From assembly GCA_045643465.1 (NCBI GenBank), contig JAZUKV010000017.1:1-64000 (forward strand): a stretch of DNA of 64,000 bases, read 5' to 3'. The position numbers and the translations under genes are program-made. Source of the stretch: CAG-492 sp045643465. GTDB taxonomy: Bacteria; Bacillota; Clostridia; TANB77; CAG-508. The notes beneath the pieces are model-generated. The model was not told the DNA's origin, ran no database searches, and was given only the letters and a program-made list of their open reading frames with translations. How positions within the stretch are numbered: the stretch's first letter is position 1; each line of letters starts with the position of its first letter. Below are positions 1-8,443 of the stretch, piece after piece.

Positions 1-750
1 TTCATTCCATTTTCTTGAAGACTCAATCGTATTATTAGCATCTCCTGTAAACAAATATTTAACCCCATTGCAATTCATTTGTATTACTATAGAATTCTCG
101 TTTGCATTTGTTGATGTATTATCGATGCTCATAACTTCACATTCAGCATCACCAACATTGAATTTAAACCCTATTTTTGGAGCTTTTACTTTTAAATTTT
201 TAGCTTTTATCGCATTCAAAACATCTTCAAAAGTCTTAGTATTTGAAGATACTTTAGGCATATAAATCTCTCCAATGTCAAAATTCTTTATTACATTATC
301 TAAGCCACCAATATGATCCTCATGTGGATGTGTCCCAACTAAATAATCAATCCTAGAAATTCCTAAATCTTTTAAATATTTTACAACTGTATTCCCCATA
401 TCATTGGTACTTGCATCAATTAACATCGTTTTTCCTTGATTAACAATTAAAATACTATCACCTTGCCCAACATCTAAGCAATATGCTCTCATATTATTAT
501 CGTCTGGAATCTTAGAAATACAATTGCTATTTCCCGTTATTATAGATACATTTTCCAAATTTTGTACATTTTCTATGTTAGCATTTGAAACAACTTGTGT
601 ATTTTCACCTGAAACTGCTTCTGCACTTAATATATTTGAAACTTCGCCATTTGAAGCAAATACATAAAATAATATTACTAATATTATAGCAAATATAGTA
701 CCTGCTATACCACTTTTTTTACCTAATCCAACATTGTTATTTTTTCCCAT
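1..750 (-). CDS. MBL-fold hydrolase, ComEC C-terminal-like, partial (3' end outside window)
   Basis: This reading frame is open from an ATG at 750 to the window edge, so about 250 residues are visible and the C-terminus is missing. An N-terminal hydrophobic segment (roughly residues 16-32) suggests membrane anchoring with the domain outside the cell. It is followed by a Ser/Asn-rich linker, then LDVGQGDSILI and the metal-binding signature THPHEDHIGGL, which together are typical of the metallo-beta-lactamase domain found at the C-terminus of ComEC and in stand-alone ComEC-like hydrolases. A GGGGG ribosome site lies 9 bases upstream of the start. The downstream metal ligands cannot be seen. The neighbour just upstream encodes DUF3006, a small protein that often accompanies such hydrolases. 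The substrate is unknown; phosphodiester or nucleic-acid hydrolysis is inferred from the family. Confidence 0.85.
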   Translation of the reverse strand, partial: MGKNNNVGLGKKSGIAGTIFAIILVILFYVFASNGEVSNILSAEAVSGENTQVVSNANIENVQNLENVSIITGNSNCISKIPDDNNMRAYCLDVGQGDSILIVNQGKTMLIDASTNDMGNTVVKYLKDLGISRIDYLVGTHPHEDHIGGLDNVIKNFDIGEIYMPKVSSNTKTFEDVLNAIKAKNLKVKAPKIGFKFNVGDAECEVMSIDNTSTNANENSIVIQMNCNGVKYLFTGDANNTIESSRKWNE

Positions 751-783
751 TTTTCTTTTGCCCCCTATTAAATTTTACATTAG

Positions 784-1008
784 TTATTCCCACAAATCAT
801 CCATCATTTGTGCAATACGAGTTTCAATAGCTTTTTGTTCTTCCTCATCTATTGAATAATTACCATCACAATATCTTAATATAGATCCTTCTTTAACACC
901 TTCTGGCAATTTTGAAAGTTCAATATGAATCATTATTCCATTTGCTCTATTTTCACATACAGCTATTCTATCTTCCTCAATTCTATCAACAACTAAAATC
1001 ACTTCCAT
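784..1008 (-). CDS. DUF3006 family small protein
   Basis: This is a 74-residue acidic protein. The start of the chain (VDRIEEDRIAVCE), the central PEGVKEGSILRY and the acidic C-terminal helix match the DUF3006 pattern. DUF3006 genes are typically paired with MBL-fold ComEC-like hydrolases, as here, where the hydrolase starts 34 bases downstream, so the two are probably cotranscribed. The function is unknown; a small beta-barrel partner or regulator of the hydrolase is an inference from pairing only. Confidence 0.8.
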   Translation of the reverse strand: MEVILVVDRIEEDRIAVCENRANGIMIHIELSKLPEGVKEGSILRYCDGNYSIDEEEQKAIETRIAQMMDDLWE

Positions 1009-1032
1009 TATTGATTCTCCATCCTATATATA

Positions 1033-1926
1033 TTACTCAGATAAATCAAAAGTTGGAACATATTCTTCTTCATGTTCACCAAGCTCTTGGATATATCCAT
1101 TTTTTAAATTTAACAAATATAAATAATTTTCAATTTCTTTATATTCTTTTTTGCTTATCTTTCTATTAATTTTCTCATTTTCCTTTGCCTTATATGTTGG
1201 AAAATATTGTGCCATAACACTAATATAAGTATTTTCGTCAAAATTTTCTTTTATATATTTTAAAATCTTTTTAGTATTTAACATATGATTTGGCAATATC
1301 AAATGTCTTATAATTACACCTTTTTTTATTATTCCATTTTCATCAAATACAGGATTTCCAACTTGTTTTTGCATTTCCTTTATAGCATTAACTGCTATTT
1401 CAAAATAATTATCAACATTTGAATATTTTTTTGAAATTTCATTAGAATAATATTTTAAATCTGGTAAATAAATATCTATATAACCATTCAACATCTTGAT
1501 TGTTTCCACATTTTCATAACCATTTGAATTATAAACTATTGGTATTTTTAAGCCATTATTTTTTGCAATCTTAATAGCTTCAATTATTTGTGGTACATAC
1601 ATCGTAGGAGTTACTAGATTAATATTATTTACACCTTTTTCTTGTTGATTTATAAAAATTTTTGCCAAATGCTCAATTGAAATTTCTTTTCCTTTACCTT
1701 GCTGACTAATTTCATAATTTTGGCAATATATGCAATTTAAGTTACAATTTGAAAAAAATACAGTTCCTGATCCATTTTTTCCACTAATGCAAGGCTCTTC
1801 AAAATTATGAACAGATGCTAAAGCAATTTTTAGTTTATCATCACATTTACATCTTCCTATTTTTCCTGATAATCTATCTATTTTGCATTTATGTGGACAA
1901 ATTTTACATGATTTTAGCTCTTCCAT
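1033..1926 (-). CDS. Radical SAM protein, PflX-like (COG1313 type)
   Basis: This 297-residue protein has an N-terminal cysteine cluster (C7, C10, C14, C26, C28) followed by the radical SAM motif CNLNCIYC (C61, C65, C68), which binds a [4Fe-4S] cluster and S-adenosylmethionine. The arrangement of a short cysteine-rich head and a C-x3-C-x2-C core resembles the PflX group of uncharacterised putative pyruvate formate-lyase-activating proteins rather than true PflA. The substrate is unknown. It lies 24 bases upstream of the DUF3006 gene on the same strand, so it may head a three-gene operon with the MBL hydrolase. No glycyl-radical enzyme gene is visible nearby. Confidence 0.85.
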   Translation of the reverse strand: MEELKSCKICPHKCKIDRLSGKIGRCKCDDKLKIALASVHNFEEPCISGKNGSGTVFFSNCNLNCIYCQNYEISQQGKGKEISIEHLAKIFINQQEKGVNNINLVTPTMYVPQIIEAIKIAKNNGLKIPIVYNSNGYENVETIKMLNGYIDIYLPDLKYYSNEISKKYSNVDNYFEIAVNAIKEMQKQVGNPVFDENGIIKKGVIIRHLILPNHMLNTKKILKYIKENFDENTYISVMAQYFPTYKAKENEKINRKISKKEYKEIENYLYLLNLKNGYIQELGEHEEEYVPTFDLSE

Positions 1927-2004
1927 TTCTACTTCTTTCCTTTAATATTTTCTTGATTTTAACATTTTTATTTTAATATTACAATTATTATTATCTTATT
2001 TTTG

Positions 2005-2070
2005 TATAATAATTTATATTTTGCAAATAATATAACTGAACAATTTTATGTTCGTACACAAATTGTGTAC
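2005..2070 (+). promoter_or_regulatory. Promoter -10 and palindromic operator before the holin-like gene
   Basis: TATAAT at 2005-2010 is a good -10 box. Between it and the ribosome site lies a perfect 8-bp inverted repeat around one central base, GTACACAA-A-TTGTGTAC at 2054-2070, ending just before AGGAGG. This could be a repressor operator or a 5' UTR hairpin close to the ribosome site. Confidence 0.55.
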
Positions 2071-2082
2071 AAGGAGGTTTGT

Positions 2083-2463
2083 ATGTCAAATAATCGTTTA
2101 GAAAACAGCCAAGTAAAAAGCACAGGAAATACTGCATGGCAAATAATTGGAAGATTAGTTACTGCTGGAATCGTATTAGCAATCACTGCATTCTTTACAC
2201 CTGGATTTGAAATAAGTAACTTTTGGTCATTAGCAATAGCTACAATAGTACTTACTATTATAGATTTTTTAATATCAAAATTTACAGGAATTAAAGCAAG
2301 TCCATTCGGAAAAGGTTTTGTAGGATTCGTTCTTTCAGCAATAGTTTTATATGTTACTCAATTTTTTGTTGCAGGATACGTTATATCATGGATGGCAGCT
2401 ATAATAGGTGCATTAATTTATGGTATAGTCGATTACTTTTTACCTGGTGACGAAGAAATGTAA
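2083..2463 (+). CDS. Holin-like / YvlD-type small integral membrane protein
   Basis: The protein has 126 residues when started at the ATG at 2083, which sits behind AAGGAGG with a 5-base gap; an upstream TTG in the same frame overlaps the promoter and is not used. Four hydrophobic segments are visible (about residues 20-36, 41-60, 75-93 and 96-115). This fits the four-TM phage-holin/YvlD family (PF04020 type). Despite the name, such chromosomal proteins are usually envelope-stress genes rather than lysis genes. It is monocistronic, with its own promoter and palindrome, and is followed by a large hairpin. Confidence 0.7.
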   Translation: MSNNRLENSQVKSTGNTAWQIIGRLVTAGIVLAITAFFTPGFEISNFWSLAIATIVLTIIDFLISKFTGIKASPFGKGFVGFVLSAIVLYVTQFFVAGYVISWMAAIIGALIYGIVDYFLPGDEEM

Positions 2464-2521
2464 CTCAACAAAAAACAAAAACGGCAAAAGCAAAAACGAA
2501 AAAGGAAAAGAAAAAAGAAAA

Positions 2522-2557
2522 GAAGAAGGAAAAGAAGAAGGAAAAGAAGAAGGAAAA
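2522..2557 (+). repeat. Three perfect tandem copies of a 12-bp purine unit
   Basis: The unit GAAGAAGGAAAA occurs three times in a row, inside a longer purine-only tract that starts around 2485. It runs directly into the hairpin at 2552-2621. No coding potential was credited to it. Confidence 0.9.
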
Positions 2558-2621
2558 GGAAAACGGGACGGCTCTAAATTCCACTTTTGTGGAATTTAGA
2601 ACCGTCCCGTTTTCCTTTTCC
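2552..2621. repeat. Long hairpin containing the GGGACGG dispersed-repeat motif; likely bidirectional terminator
   Basis: Two 33-base arms (2552-2584 and 2589-2621) pair with one mismatch around a TTTT loop. The stem carries ACGGGACGG and its complement, the core of a repeat found again near 57,980, 58,490 and 60,430. It separates the 3' ends of the convergent holin-like and uridylyltransferase genes, so it can stop transcription from both sides. Confidence 0.8.
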
Positions 2622-2638
2622 TCTGTCCTGTTTTCTTT

Positions 2639-3886
2639 TTAATCTTTATATCTTTCATTATATAAATTAACTGCTGTTTCTGGGCTATCATTTCCTTCTG
2701 CATTTTTTATTGGTGCAAATTCATCTTCTCTTTTTACTCTTAAAATACTCATGTTATCAAAGAAACTGAACCCATCAAAAATATAAGATTCAAATTTATA
2801 TGCATTTGGACTAGAAACTTCTACTAAATTTCCTTTTTCATCTAAATAATTTGATTTTTTAAATGCTGTATGATATGGAAGTTTTTCATCTGCCAATTTT
2901 TCAAGTGCTTTTATATTAAATAAATGACTTAAAATATTAACTTCACCATATACTAATTGACCATTTTCATCAAATTCTTCTGCCATTTGCTCTGGTAATT
3001 CAGTATACTCTATTACTTTTGGAGCACCATTTAATTTGCAGAAAACACCAACTTTTTCTTTAGCATTTTTCTTTACTACTGATTTTGATGATACCAAATT
3101 GTTTTCTGAAATTGTAACACCTGTTAATATTGGATCTACTATTCTTAAAAGAATATTATCTACCCCACCAACAAATATCCATTCAATACCATTATTTTTC
3201 ATATCTTCTAACATATTAGAATTTTTTAAAGATTTATATATGCTTCCATTTCCATCAGAAGCTTCCTTAATAAGTTTATTTGAATCTATTACAATATTTC
3301 CATCTGTTCTAACCATTGGAACTTTGCCCTGTTTGAAAAATTTAACTTTTTCTTTTTGATATCCAAAATAATTATGCTCTTCCAAAAATGAAATTGTTTG
3401 ATCATTATTATCTTCACTAGTCATTATATACCAAGGAATAATAACACCATATTTTTCATTAGCCTTTTGTAAAGATTCAACTATTATTTGAAATAAATAC
3501 TTTTCACCTTTGTTTGTATCTACTTTATAAGTTCCTTTTGGCCCTTTATGACCTAATCTTGTACCTTGACCTCCAGCCATAGTAATTACAGCATATTTAT
3601 TTTTCTTTATTACATCAGCACCAATTTCTTTATATTTTGCAATCTCTTCATTTGATATAGAGCTTAAATCAACATATTTAATATGCTCAATTTTTGTTTC
3701 ATCAATTGCTGGAATATTATTAGCATTCTCATATAAATCTTTTACTTGGTCAAAATCTATTCTTTGAATTTGCTCAATAAGCTTATCATTTTCCTCATCA
3801 TTGTAAACATTTTTCATTAAATTTATAATTTCATTTTGATTATATTTTTCTAATTTTTTTATTATTTCATTAAAATTTTCTTTCAT
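2639..3886 (-). CDS. UDPGP-family UTP-sugar-1-phosphate uridylyltransferase
   Basis: This 415-residue cytoplasmic enzyme belongs to the eukaryotic-type UDPGP family (UDP-glucose or UDP-N-acetylglucosamine pyrophosphorylases). The nucleotide-binding loop MAGGQGTRLG with the following KGPKGTY is clear near residue 105, and KVPM and FVGGVDN later in the chain fit the sugar-phosphate site. The start at 3886 was chosen because AAGGTGG lies 4 bases upstream; an ATG at 3919 lacks a ribosome site. It would make a nucleotide sugar for the cell envelope. Glucose versus GlcNAc cannot be settled from motifs. Confidence 0.85.
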   Translation of the reverse strand: MKENFNEIIKKLEKYNQNEIINLMKNVYNDEENDKLIEQIQRIDFDQVKDLYENANNIPAIDETKIEHIKYVDLSSISNEEIAKYKEIGADVIKKNKYAVITMAGGQGTRLGHKGPKGTYKVDTNKGEKYLFQIIVESLQKANEKYGVIIPWYIMTSEDNNDQTISFLEEHNYFGYQKEKVKFFKQGKVPMVRTDGNIVIDSNKLIKEASDGNGSIYKSLKNSNMLEDMKNNGIEWIFVGGVDNILLRIVDPILTGVTISENNLVSSKSVVKKNAKEKVGVFCKLNGAPKVIEYTELPEQMAEEFDENGQLVYGEVNILSHLFNIKALEKLADEKLPYHTAFKKSNYLDEKGNLVEVSSPNAYKFESYIFDGFSFFDNMSILRVKREDEFAPIKNAEGNDSPETAVNLYNERYKD

Positions 3887-4044
3887 ATTACCACCTTCAT
3901 GAGGTTTATAATAGCACAAATTTCTTTCAACTTCAAGCTTATATATAATATTATTTTTTTAGTTTGGTGCATATATATTTTTTTAACTAATATAATTTAC
4001 TAAAGTTATTGAAACTAGTTGCTATTTAACTTAAAGGAGGTTTT

Positions 4045-5526
4045 ATGGAAAACAAATTAAAATTATATGAAGACATTGCCAAACGTACTGACGGCGATAT
4101 TTATGTGGGTGTTGTTGGTCCTGTACGAACTGGTAAATCTACTTTTATTAAACGATTTATGGACTTACTTGTAATTCCAAATATTGACAATTCTTATAAA
4201 CAAGAAAGAGCTAGAGACGAATTACCTCAAAGTGCTGCAGGAAAAACAATCATGACAACAGAGCCAAAATTTATTCCAAATGAAGCAATTGAAATCAAAA
4301 TTGATAATTCAATTTCTTTAAAAACTAGACTTGTTGATTGTGTTGGGTATCTCGTAAATAACGCAATTGGATATTTAGAAGATGATATGCCAAGAATGGT
4401 AAAAACACCATGGTCTGAAGAAGAAATTCCTTTTGAAAAAGCTGCAGAAATTGGAACAAAAAAAGTTATACAAGAGCATTCTACAATAGGAATATTAGTT
4501 ACAACTGATGGTAGTATCACAGATATACCAAGATCAGATTATATACAAGCTGAAGAACGTGTAGTTTCTGAATTAAAAGAGCTTCATAAACCTTTTGTAA
4601 TAGTTTTAAACACAGCCTTTCCATACTCTGAAGAAACAAAAAAATTAGCTGCTCAATTAGAGGAAAAATATTCTACGTCAGTTATTGCAACAAGTTGTGA
4701 AAATTTATCACTTGATGATATAAATAAAATTTTCAGTAGTGTTTTATATGAATTTCCTGTGGACAGAATTAATATTAATTTTCCAAGATGGGTTGATAAT
4801 TTAGATCAAAATCACTGGTTAAAATCAGAGCTATATTCCGAAATTAAAGAAACATTTTCTAACATAAAAATTCTAAAACAGGTCCCTGAAAAAATTTCTT
4901 CTTTATGCAATACAAAAATAATTTCTGAAACTAGATTATCACAAATTTCACTAGGAACTGGTGAAGTTAATCTAAGTATAGATTTGCTTGAAGACTTATT
5001 TTATAAAATCATATCTGAAATTTCTAAAGTTCCCATCGAAAATGAAGGAGATCTATTTGCTACAATTGCCAACTTTTCTAAGATAAAAAAAGAATATGAT
5101 AAAATTTCAAACGCATTAGAAGAAGTAAAATCAAAAGGTTATGGAATTGTAACACCTTCAATTGATGAATTAATTTTAGATGAACCTGAAATGGTAAAAC
5201 AAGGCTCTCGATTTGGAGTAAAATTAAAAGCTACAGCCCCTTCAATTCACATGATAAGAGCAAATATTGAAACTGAAGTTTCTCCTATCGTAGGAAGTGA
5301 ACGACAATCAGAAGAGCTTGTAAATTATTTACTTTCCGAATTTGAAAATGATCCGCAAAAAATTTGGGAATCAAATATTTTTGGAAAAAGTCTACATTCA
5401 CTTGTAAACGAAGGATTACAAAGTAAACTATATCATATGCCCGAAGATGCTCAAGGTAAACTTCAAGAAACTTTAGAGCGCATTATAAATGAAGGCAGTA
5501 ACGGTTTAATTTGCATCATACTTTAA
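4045..5526 (+). CDS. spoIVA: Stage IV sporulation protein A (spore coat morphogenetic ATPase)
   Basis: This 493-residue protein matches SpoIVA in full length and sequence. It has a P-loop GPVRTGKS at residues 25-32, a TRAFAC-GTPase-like N-terminal domain containing the conserved ERARDELPQSAAGKTIMTTEP stretch, a central helical region, and a C-terminal tail ending NGLICIIL. SpoIVA hydrolyses ATP to polymerise on the outer forespore membrane and anchors the spore coat. AAAGGAGG lies just upstream of the ATG. It is monocistronic, with a terminator at 5536-5577. Its presence is strong evidence that the organism forms endospores. Confidence 0.97.
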   Translation: MENKLKLYEDIAKRTDGDIYVGVVGPVRTGKSTFIKRFMDLLVIPNIDNSYKQERARDELPQSAAGKTIMTTEPKFIPNEAIEIKIDNSISLKTRLVDCVGYLVNNAIGYLEDDMPRMVKTPWSEEEIPFEKAAEIGTKKVIQEHSTIGILVTTDGSITDIPRSDYIQAEERVVSELKELHKPFVIVLNTAFPYSEETKKLAAQLEEKYSTSVIATSCENLSLDDINKIFSSVLYEFPVDRININFPRWVDNLDQNHWLKSELYSEIKETFSNIKILKQVPEKISSLCNTKIISETRLSQISLGTGEVNLSIDLLEDLFYKIISEISKVPIENEGDLFATIANFSKIKKEYDKISNALEEVKSKGYGIVTPSIDELILDEPEMVKQGSRFGVKLKATAPSIHMIRANIETEVSPIVGSERQSEELVNYLLSEFENDPQKIWESNIFGKSLHSLVNEGLQSKLYHMPEDAQGKLQETLERIINEGSNGLICIIL

Positions 5527-5535
5527 TTAATAAAA

Positions 5536-5577
5536 GAGGAAATAGTTAATAAAAAACTACTTCCTCATGTTTTTTTT
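5536..5577 (+). terminator. Rho-independent terminator after spoIVA
   Basis: GAGGAAATAGT (5536-5546) pairs with ACTACTTCCTC (5556-5566), with one mismatch, and is followed by a T run at 5570-5577. Confidence 0.85.
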
Positions 5578-5579
5578 AA

Positions 5580-6122
5580 TTATTCATCTATCGAAAATTT
5601 ATATTTTAATTGATATTTTTTAGATAATTTTTCAACATCGTCATAAAACATCTTAATTTTTATTTTTTTATTCTGCTCCTTTTCATTTTTATTCTTAAAT
5701 AAATATCTATATTGAGATTCTTCTGCAACTTCAAAACCTAATTTTTTATATAAACTTATGGCATCTTTGTTACTTTTATACACAAATAAATACAATGGCA
5801 AATAATTATCATTGATAATTTTATTTAATATATACGTTCCAATTCCCTTCGCTCTATAGTCTTGCATAACATATAATGTATCAACTATTTTACCATCTTC
5901 ATAATCATTAACAGCATATACACCAATTAAATTATTCCAATCATCATATAGTAGTCTATAATTTTGCAAATTTGATCTAATCTCTTCTTCAGCATAATTA
6001 ACCATTCTCTCCATATCAGATTTATCCAAATCAACAATTTCTTCACTATTAAAAATTATATCTAATTTAATATCTAACAAAAAATCTACATTATTCAATT
6101 CAGCAACTTTTTCCTGATACAT
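5580..6122 (-). CDS. GNAT-family N-acetyltransferase
   Basis: This protein has 180 residues from the ATG at 6122, which follows AGGAGG with a 7-base gap; the TTG two codons earlier is not preferred. The acetyl-CoA binding signature appears as DYRAKGIGTYIL (motif A, R/Q-x-x-G-x-G), followed by YKKLGFEV near the end of the fold, both typical of GNAT enzymes. About 30 extra lysine-rich residues follow the domain. The substrate is unknown. The gene converges on spoIVA and shares its terminator region. Confidence 0.85.
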   Translation of the reverse strand: MYQEKVAELNNVDFLLDIKLDIIFNSEEIVDLDKSDMERMVNYAEEEIRSNLQNYRLLYDDWNNLIGVYAVNDYEDGKIVDTLYVMQDYRAKGIGTYILNKIINDNYLPLYLFVYKSNKDAISLYKKLGFEVAEESQYRYLFKNKNEKEQNKKIKIKMFYDDVEKLSKKYQLKYKFSIDE

Positions 6123-6329
6123 ATACAATCCTCCTAAATTTTTTTACTGTTATATCACAAAAAGTATTAAATAAAAAGTTATAATTTAAATAAAATTTGC
6201 ATTTTTTAACTTATAAAATCCCTAATCCCAAGCATTTCCTAAACATTTAAAATTTTTTTAAAAATTTAGAAAATTGTATTGACAGAACCTCAAATATATT
6301 ATATACTAACTATCGTTGATGAACAACAC

Positions 6330-6406
6330 GCGCCCTTAGCTCAGCTGGTCAGAGCAACCGGCTCATAACCGGTTGGTCCAAGGTTCGAATCCTTGAGGGC
6401 GCACCA
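6330..6406 (+). tRNA. tRNA-Met (CAT anticodon), elongator type
   Basis: A full cloverleaf of 77 bases includes an encoded CCA. The acceptor GCGCCCT pairs with AGGGCGC, the anticodon loop is CTCATAA within an ACCGG/CCGGT stem, and the T-arm contains GGTTCGAATCC. The anticodon CAT could also belong to the tRNA-Ile(k2C) class; the body looks more like elongator Met. Confidence 0.9.
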
Positions 6407-6412
6407 AAAAAT

Positions 6413-6458
6413 GAATACTGCTATAGTATCATAAAATAATATACAGTATTCTTTTTTT
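6413..6458 (+). terminator. Hairpin with T run between the two tRNA genes
   Basis: GAATACTG at the start pairs with CAGTATTC near the end across a 24-base loop, followed by TTTTTTT. It probably ends the tRNA-Met transcript, at least partly. Confidence 0.6.
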
Positions 6459-6471
6459 ATTATATATTTTC

Positions 6472-6557
6472 GGGTAGGTGGCCGAGTGGCTAAAGGCGGC
6501 AGACTGTAAATCTGTTCTCATACGAGTACGATGGTTCGAATCCATCCCTGCCCACCA
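6472..6557 (+). tRNA. tRNA-Tyr (GTA anticodon)
   Basis: This is a class II tRNA of 86 bases with encoded CCA. Acceptor GGGTAGG pairs with CCTGCCC, the anticodon arm is CAGACTGTAAATCTG, a long variable arm follows, and the T-arm contains GGTTCGAATCC. GTA reads Tyr codons. Confidence 0.93.
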
Positions 6558-6561
6558 AAAA

Positions 6562-6584
6562 ACATAGCTTTGCTATGTTTTTTT
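6562..6584 (+). terminator. Terminator after tRNA-Tyr
   Basis: ACATAGC-TTT-GCTATGT is followed by six T residues, a compact intrinsic terminator. Confidence 0.9.
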
Positions 6585-6716
6585 ATTTTCTTTTAAACAA
6601 TGCATAGCAAAAAAACTTTATATTTACAAAATCATCAAATCATAGTATTATTTATCAGTAGTTTATCCTACATTACATACACCCTGAAACCAAAATATTT
6701 TTATTGGAGGCTTTTT

Positions 6717-7340
6717 ATGAAAAACATTCTAGATCGGTACAACGAACATCAAAACAACATTAGCAAACAATTGCCAGCTCTTACAAATTTGTTTATCCAA
6801 TCTGTATTAGATGCAAGTAGTAACTTATCTGACGAAATACTGCTAAGCAGTTTTATCAATCGCAAAAAAGGAATAATTGTCACAAATTGGGAACGTACTT
6901 CTCAAAATTCTATTTCATTTGAATTTGAAAATTTCAAAGAAGACACTACATATAACTTAGACTTTAATTCATCCGCTTTTAATGAATTGCAAAAATTTTT
7001 GGATACATATTTCCCTGGATTTTTTGTTTCAAACAAAGGCAAAATTAAATTTCCTGATAACATAGTTACTATGAACTTTTACTTCCAAATAAATTTTGAA
7101 GAATCTGATTTTCAAAAGAATGACAATAATACTTACATTTTAAAAGCAGACAAACAGTTTAAAGATTTATCCAATACTTATGATTTATTTTCAAATGATT
7201 TGGACAAAGCATTTCCAAATGCCAAAATTTCAAAAAGTAGTCTTGTAACAACTTTACCAAATAATTCATCCATTATTACAAAATATCTAAAAAATGGATC
7301 ATTTGATTTAGTTTTGCCAATCACTAAAAAAATAGATTAA
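6717..7340 (+). CDS. Hypothetical protein, 207 residues
   Basis: The start at 6717 follows TTGGAGG with a 7-base gap; the longer open frame upstream overlaps the tRNA terminator and was dropped. The protein is soluble, rich in Asn, Phe and Ser, with no signal peptide, membrane segment or motif that I recognise. It is monocistronic and ends in a strong terminator at 7347-7380. Confidence 0.75.
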   Translation: MKNILDRYNEHQNNISKQLPALTNLFIQSVLDASSNLSDEILLSSFINRKKGIIVTNWERTSQNSISFEFENFKEDTTYNLDFNSSAFNELQKFLDTYFPGFFVSNKGKIKFPDNIVTMNFYFQINFEESDFQKNDNNTYILKADKQFKDLSNTYDLFSNDLDKAFPNAKISKSSLVTTLPNNSSIITKYLKNGSFDLVLPITKKID

Positions 7341-7346
7341 GGTTTC

Positions 7347-7380
7347 AAAAAGCATCTTATATTATATAAGATGCTTTTTT
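7347..7380. terminator. Bidirectional intrinsic terminator
   Basis: A near-perfect stem has AAAAAGCATCTTAT on one side and ATAAGATGCTTTTTT on the other. It follows the gene ending at 7340 and has T runs on both strands. Confidence 0.9.
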
Positions 7381-7433
7381 CAATATAAAAAAGATTATAC
7401 AAATATTAAAATTCATATAATCCCTTTATCGTT

Positions 7434-8273
7434 TTATTTATTTAAATCTTCTGGCTCAGGTAATTCTAAAACTACTTTAATTTTCATTATATATCTAATT
7501 CCTCTAAGTAATTTCATATTTTTAATTCTTTCCCATAAAGATGGTTTAGTTTCAACATTTTCTATATATTGTTCTTCTTCATTAATTGGTTCTTCTACAT
7601 TTTCTGAAGTAATTGTTTCTGCATTAGCTTCTTCTACTTTTTCAGGTTCTTCAATATTCTTGATTTCTTTTAAAGATTCAGCAATCTCTATTCCTATATA
7701 GCTTAATGCTTTAGATTTATCTTCAATTCTCTCCAAATCAACTTCAATATATAAATTTGATTCTAAATTTTCTATTTTTGTATGTATAGCATTTATAGAA
7801 TCCAAATATGTCTGAGTCTTTTTAGATTTTGCTCTACCAATTACACCCAAAGTATCAATTATATCTTCTGGTAATTTAGCAGATAAATCTTGAACAATTT
7901 TTCTCCAATTAGGAACTTTTTCATCAACTGCTTTCAAAGCTTCTTTCAAATCAGTGGATAAAGATATATTATTCTCTCTTTGGCGAATTAGCTCTTCGAT
8001 TTTTTTAGTATTTTCTTCAAATTGTGTAGTTGCATAATCTACTAAATCATATGCAGCATCATATACATCTTTTGGGAAAACATCATCTTTGGGATATTCT
8101 TCTAAATATGATTTTATAGAAGCAATTAAATCTAAAAAGTAGCTGTCTTCTTCAAGTTGTACAATTTGCTTTTTACTATTAGGATTAATCATCTTATGAA
8201 CCTTTTCAATATTAGCAAGAATCTTTTCTTCTGTTATCACCATTTTAACATTTCCATTGCTACTCTTAGCCAT
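7434..8273 (-). CDS. Hypothetical helical protein, 279 residues
   Basis: The start has AAAGGAGG 9 bases upstream. The sequence is mostly charged helix (coiled-coil-like around residues 70-200), then an acidic low-complexity stretch rich in Glu and Asn (about 205-245), then a basic C-terminal segment around LWERIKNMKLLRGIRYIMKI that could be an amphipathic membrane-binding helix. No family was recognised. It lies about 170 bases downstream of smc on the same strand. Confidence 0.75.
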   Translation of the reverse strand: MAKSSNGNVKMVITEEKILANIEKVHKMINPNSKKQIVQLEEDSYFLDLIASIKSYLEEYPKDDVFPKDVYDAAYDLVDYATTQFEENTKKIEELIRQRENNISLSTDLKEALKAVDEKVPNWRKIVQDLSAKLPEDIIDTLGVIGRAKSKKTQTYLDSINAIHTKIENLESNLYIEVDLERIEDKSKALSYIGIEIAESLKEIKNIEEPEKVEEANAETITSENVEEPINEEEQYIENVETKPSLWERIKNMKLLRGIRYIMKIKVVLELPEPEDLNK

Positions 8274-8443
8274 GCAACTCTTCCTCCTTTATCATAAGTA
8301 TAGTTATAACAATATTATTATACAATTTTCTACAAAAAACTACAATTACAGTTATATTTCATTTTTGTTACAATTATATTACAATTCATTCTTTTTTTGT
8401 TGTATCCGTAGGAAATTTTTTGTAATATGTATTTTACATAATT

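Noticed and set aside
2464..2640. Purine-rich tract after the holin-like gene as a coding extension
   Set aside because: It follows a TAA stop and consists of tandem repeats and a hairpin.
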